Of a stretch of DNA of 7,087 nucleotides, positions 4,948 to 7,087 are shown piece by piece (positions within the stretch are counted from its first letter, which is position 1; each line of letters starts with the position of its first letter). The position numbers and the translations under genes were made by a program. The notes beneath the pieces are model-generated. The model did no database searches. It was not told where the DNA came from and saw only the letters and a program-made list of their open reading frames with translations. The DNA comes from Hydrogenophaga sp. (GTDB taxonomy: Bacteria > Pseudomonadota > Gammaproteobacteria > Burkholderiales > Burkholderiaceae_C): the NCBI GenBank assembly GCA_020047875.1, contig JAIFNE010000189.1:1-7087 (forward strand). The letters run 5' to 3'.

Positions 4948-6369
4948 ATGGCTCAATTCAAAGAGATCTCCCCCGATGCTCCGGCTGCTCAAAAAGCGCT
5001 GAACTGGATCGATAACCGATTTCCGCTGTCCAAGCTGTACAACGAGCATCTGGCAGAGTACTACGCGCCGAAAAACTTCAACTTCTGGTACTTTTTTGGC
5101 TCGCTTGCACTTCTGGTGTTGGTGATTCAAATCGTGACCGGCATTTTTCTGGTCATGCACTACAAGCCCGACGCGAACCTCAACGCTGCGGGCGTCCCGG
5201 TGGCGTTTGCGTCGGTCGAGTACATCATGCGCGATGTACCTTGGGGCTGGCTGATTCGGTACATGCACTCCACCGGTGCTTCGGCGTTTTTTGTCGTGGT
5301 CTACCTGCACATGTTCCGCGGCCTGATTTACGGCTCGTACCGCAAGCCACGTGAGTTGGTCTGGGTGTTTGGTTGTGCCATCTTCCTGGTTCTCATGGCC
5401 GAGGCCTTTATGGGCTATCTGCTGCCTTGGGGGCAGATGTCCTACTGGGGTGCGCAGGTGATCGTGAACCTGTTTTCTGCCATTCCATTCGTCGGCCCCG
5501 ATCTGGCCCTGCTGATTCGCGGCGACTTCGTGGTGGGCGACGCGACACTGAACCGATTCTTCAGTTTCCACGTCATCGCCGTGCCGCTGGTGCTGCTGGG
5601 TCTCGTGGTGGCGCACATCATCGCGCTGCACGAAGTGGGATCGAATAACCCCGACGGCGTTGAAATCAAGGCGCTCAAGGACGACAAGGGTATTCCTCTC
5701 GACGGCATTCCCTTCCATCCCTATTACACCGTGCACGATGTCTTGGGTGTGTCGGTGTTTCTGATGGTGTTCTCCGCCGTGATCTTCTTTGCGCCGGAGT
5801 TCGGAGGCTTCTTTTTGGAGTACAACAACTTCATCCCCGCCGACCCGCTGGTGACGCCGCTCCACATCGCGCCGGTCTGGTATTTCACGCCCTTCTACTC
5901 TATCTTGCGCGCCGTGACGAGCGAGTTCATGTACCCGTTGATGGCCTGTGTGGCGCTGGGGGCGCTGTTCGCTGTGGTGAAGGCTCGCTTGAGCATGATC
6001 GTTAAGGGCGTTGTGGTGGGCGGTGCAGTTGCTCTGATTGCCATGATGCTGAGCATCGACCCCAAGTTTTGGGGTGTGGTCGCGATGGGTGGTGGTGTCG
6101 TGATCCTCTTCTTCCTGCCATGGCTGGATAACAGCCCGGTGAAGTCGATCCGCTATCGGCCGACCTGGAACAAGTGGCTTTATGCGGTGTTCGTGGTCAA
6201 CTTCCTGATCCTTGGTTACCTTGGGGTTCTGCCGCCGTCGCCGATCGGTGAGCGCGTGTCGCAAGTGGGTACCTTGTTCTACTTTGGCTTCTTCCTGCTG
6301 ATGCCTTGGTGGAGTCGTCTGGGTGAGTTCAAGACTGTGCCCACCCGCGTCACCTTCCAGCCTCACTGA
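4948..6369 (+). CDS. petB: Cytochrome b subunit of the bc1 complex, PetB
   Basis: A 473-residue integral membrane subunit carrying haems bL and bH and the Qo and Qi quinone sites. The four haem histidines are His107 (RYMHSTGAS), His121 (YLHMFRG), His208 (FFSFHVI) and His223 (VAHIIALHEVGSNNP). The second pair is separated by 14 residues, rather than the 13 of mitochondrial and alphaproteobacterial cytochrome b. The first Qo region reads LLPWGQMSYWGAQVI (158-172). The Qo motif is PVWY (309-312), not PEWY. After it, residues about 325-372 form an insert with two hydrophobic stretches (329-345 and 351-370) lacking a counterpart in the roughly 380-residue mitochondrial protein. Helices resembling the mitochondrial F-H follow, up to FQPH at the C-terminus. 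It lies 21 bp behind petA and 32 bp before petC, so one operon is expected. The single full-length chain is not split as in b6f complexes. Confidence 0.97.
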   Translation: MAQFKEISPDAPAAQKALNWIDNRFPLSKLYNEHLAEYYAPKNFNFWYFFGSLALLVLVIQIVTGIFLVMHYKPDANLNAAGVPVAFASVEYIMRDVPWGWLIRYMHSTGASAFFVVVYLHMFRGLIYGSYRKPRELVWVFGCAIFLVLMAEAFMGYLLPWGQMSYWGAQVIVNLFSAIPFVGPDLALLIRGDFVVGDATLNRFFSFHVIAVPLVLLGLVVAHIIALHEVGSNNPDGVEIKALKDDKGIPLDGIPFHPYYTVHDVLGVSVFLMVFSAVIFFAPEFGGFFLEYNNFIPADPLVTPLHIAPVWYFTPFYSILRAVTSEFMYPLMACVALGALFAVVKARLSMIVKGVVVGGAVALIAMMLSIDPKFWGVVAMGGGVVILFFLPWLDNSPVKSIRYRPTWNKWLYAVFVVNFLILGYLGVLPPSPIGERVSQVGTLFYFGFFLLMPWWSRLGEFKTVPTRVTFQPH

Positions 6370-6401
6370 GCTCGCAAGATTCATTCTGGAAAGTCATAGC
6401 A

Positions 6402-7087
6402 ATGAAGAAGATCATCTTGGGCCTCGTGATGGCCCTGAGCCTCTCTGGTGCCGTCCTGGCGGCTGGGGGGAGTATCCCGATGGACAAGGCGCCGAAGCGC
6501 ACCAATGACATGGCTGCGTTGCAGAATGGCGCCAAGCTGTTCGTCAACTACTGCCTGAACTGCCACTCTGCATCGTTCATGCGCTTCAACCGCCTGCGCG
6601 ATATCGGTTTGACCGACAAACAGATCGCTGAAAATCTCACCTTCACCACCGACAAGATCGGCGATACGATGAAGGTGTCGATGACGCCAAAAGACGCCAA
6701 AGAGTACTTTGGCAAGAACCCGCCCGACCTCACGCTCGTTGCCCGTTCGCGCGCTGCGATCGGCGGCCATTCGGGGCCGGATTATCTTTACACCTTCCTG
6801 CGCACCTACTACCGTGATCCGGTGACCCCGACCGGCTGGAACAACAAGGCCTACCCGACCACGGCCATGCCCAACCCGCTGTGGGAATTGCAGGGCGAGC
6901 AGCGCCCGCTGTACAACAAGGTGGAGAGCCATGGCCATGAGGTTGAGGTGTTGCGTGGGTGGGAGCAGGTCAAACCTGGTCTCATGACGCCGGCGGAGTT
7001 CGACAACAACGTAGGCGACCTCGTGGCTTACATGCAGTGGATGGCCGAGCCTGCCCAGAACAGTCGGGTCCGCATCGGGGTCTGGGT
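6402..7087 (+). CDS. petC: Cytochrome c1 subunit of the bc1 complex, PetC (3' end missing)
   Basis: The reading frame from ATG 6402 stays open to the window end, giving 228 residues. A Sec signal peptide (1 to about 20, KKIILGLVMALSLSGAVLA) is followed by the mature periplasmic domain. The haem c site is CLNCH (51-55), with His55 as proximal ligand. The distal ligand is probably Met156 in TTAMPNPLWE. Other cytochrome c1 hallmarks are NPPDLTLVARSR (106-117), SGPDYLYTFLRTYYRDP (124-140), and a C-terminal GDLVAYMQWMAEPAQNSRVRIGVW leading into the expected membrane anchor. The anchor helix, roughly 20-30 residues, lies beyond the window. A GGAAAG lies 8 bases before the ATG. The protein takes electrons from the Rieske centre and passes them to soluble or membrane cytochrome c. 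The truncation reflects the window edge, not a broken gene. Confidence 0.96.
   Translation, partial: MKKIILGLVMALSLSGAVLAAGGSIPMDKAPKRTNDMAALQNGAKLFVNYCLNCHSASFMRFNRLRDIGLTDKQIAENLTFTTDKIGDTMKVSMTPKDAKEYFGKNPPDLTLVARSRAAIGGHSGPDYLYTFLRTYYRDPVTPTGWNNKAYPTTAMPNPLWELQGEQRPLYNKVESHGHEVEVLRGWEQVKPGLMTPAEFDNNVGDLVAYMQWMAEPAQNSRVRIGVW

Noticed and set aside
4720..6384. Open frame of 554 codons on the minus strand opposite petA/petB
   Set aside because: It is antisense to two certain genes, very rich in His, Gln and Arg, and has no recognisable domain. Long antisense frames are expected opposite GC-rich, strongly biased coding sequence.
1..7087. Mobile element, CRISPR array, tRNA/rRNA or defence island
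   Set aside because: No transposase or integrase reading frame, terminal repeats, direct-repeat arrays or cloverleaf-like sequence was seen. Gene content is syntenic housekeeping with even composition.

Overview
The window looks like a stretch of chromosome from a betaproteobacterium, most likely Burkholderiales and possibly Comamonadaceae-like. The reasons are the high G+C content judged by eye, the protein sequences themselves (notably the cytochrome b with a PVWY Qo motif and an extra hydrophobic insert, and the DUF3149 microprotein), and the gene order tat / HtrA-type protease / Nif3 / petABC. Base composition and codon use look even throughout. I see no mobile element, CRISPR array, rRNA or tRNA.

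Layout. The first 39 bases are probably the 3' end of tatC (+). It converges on a membrane-anchored, single-PDZ HtrA/DegS-type serine protease (60-1214, -), with a hairpin between the two. A 157-bp divergent spacer follows; it holds a perfect FNR/ANR-type inverted repeat and then a 46-residue single-TM DUF3149 microprotein (1372-1512, +). After a hairpin comes a Nif3-family metal protein (1651-2445, +), whose stop overlaps the start of pdxA (2442-3515, +). Convergent to pdxA is mscL (3579-4001, -). A 316-bp non-coding spacer then leads into petA-petB-petC (4318 to the window end, +), the three subunits of the cytochrome bc1 complex. petC runs off the end, lacking only its C-terminal anchor.

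How the genes fit together. PetA (Rieske, with a twin-arginine signal), PetB (cytochrome b) and PetC (cytochrome c1) form the quinol:cytochrome c oxidoreductase. The Rieske protein is expected to need the Tat translocase, whose tatC end appears to lie at the left edge. The protease is a periplasm-facing quality-control or stress-signalling enzyme. PdxA belongs to vitamin B6 synthesis, and MscL is the osmotic safety valve. Most of the region is conserved housekeeping sequence. I found no convincing new multi-gene system. The points most worth a second look are the FNR-type box ahead of the uncharacterised DUF3149 microprotein, the variant Qo motif and two-helix insertion in cytochrome b, and the Nif3-PdxA translational coupling outside the usual surA-pdxA-ksgA context.
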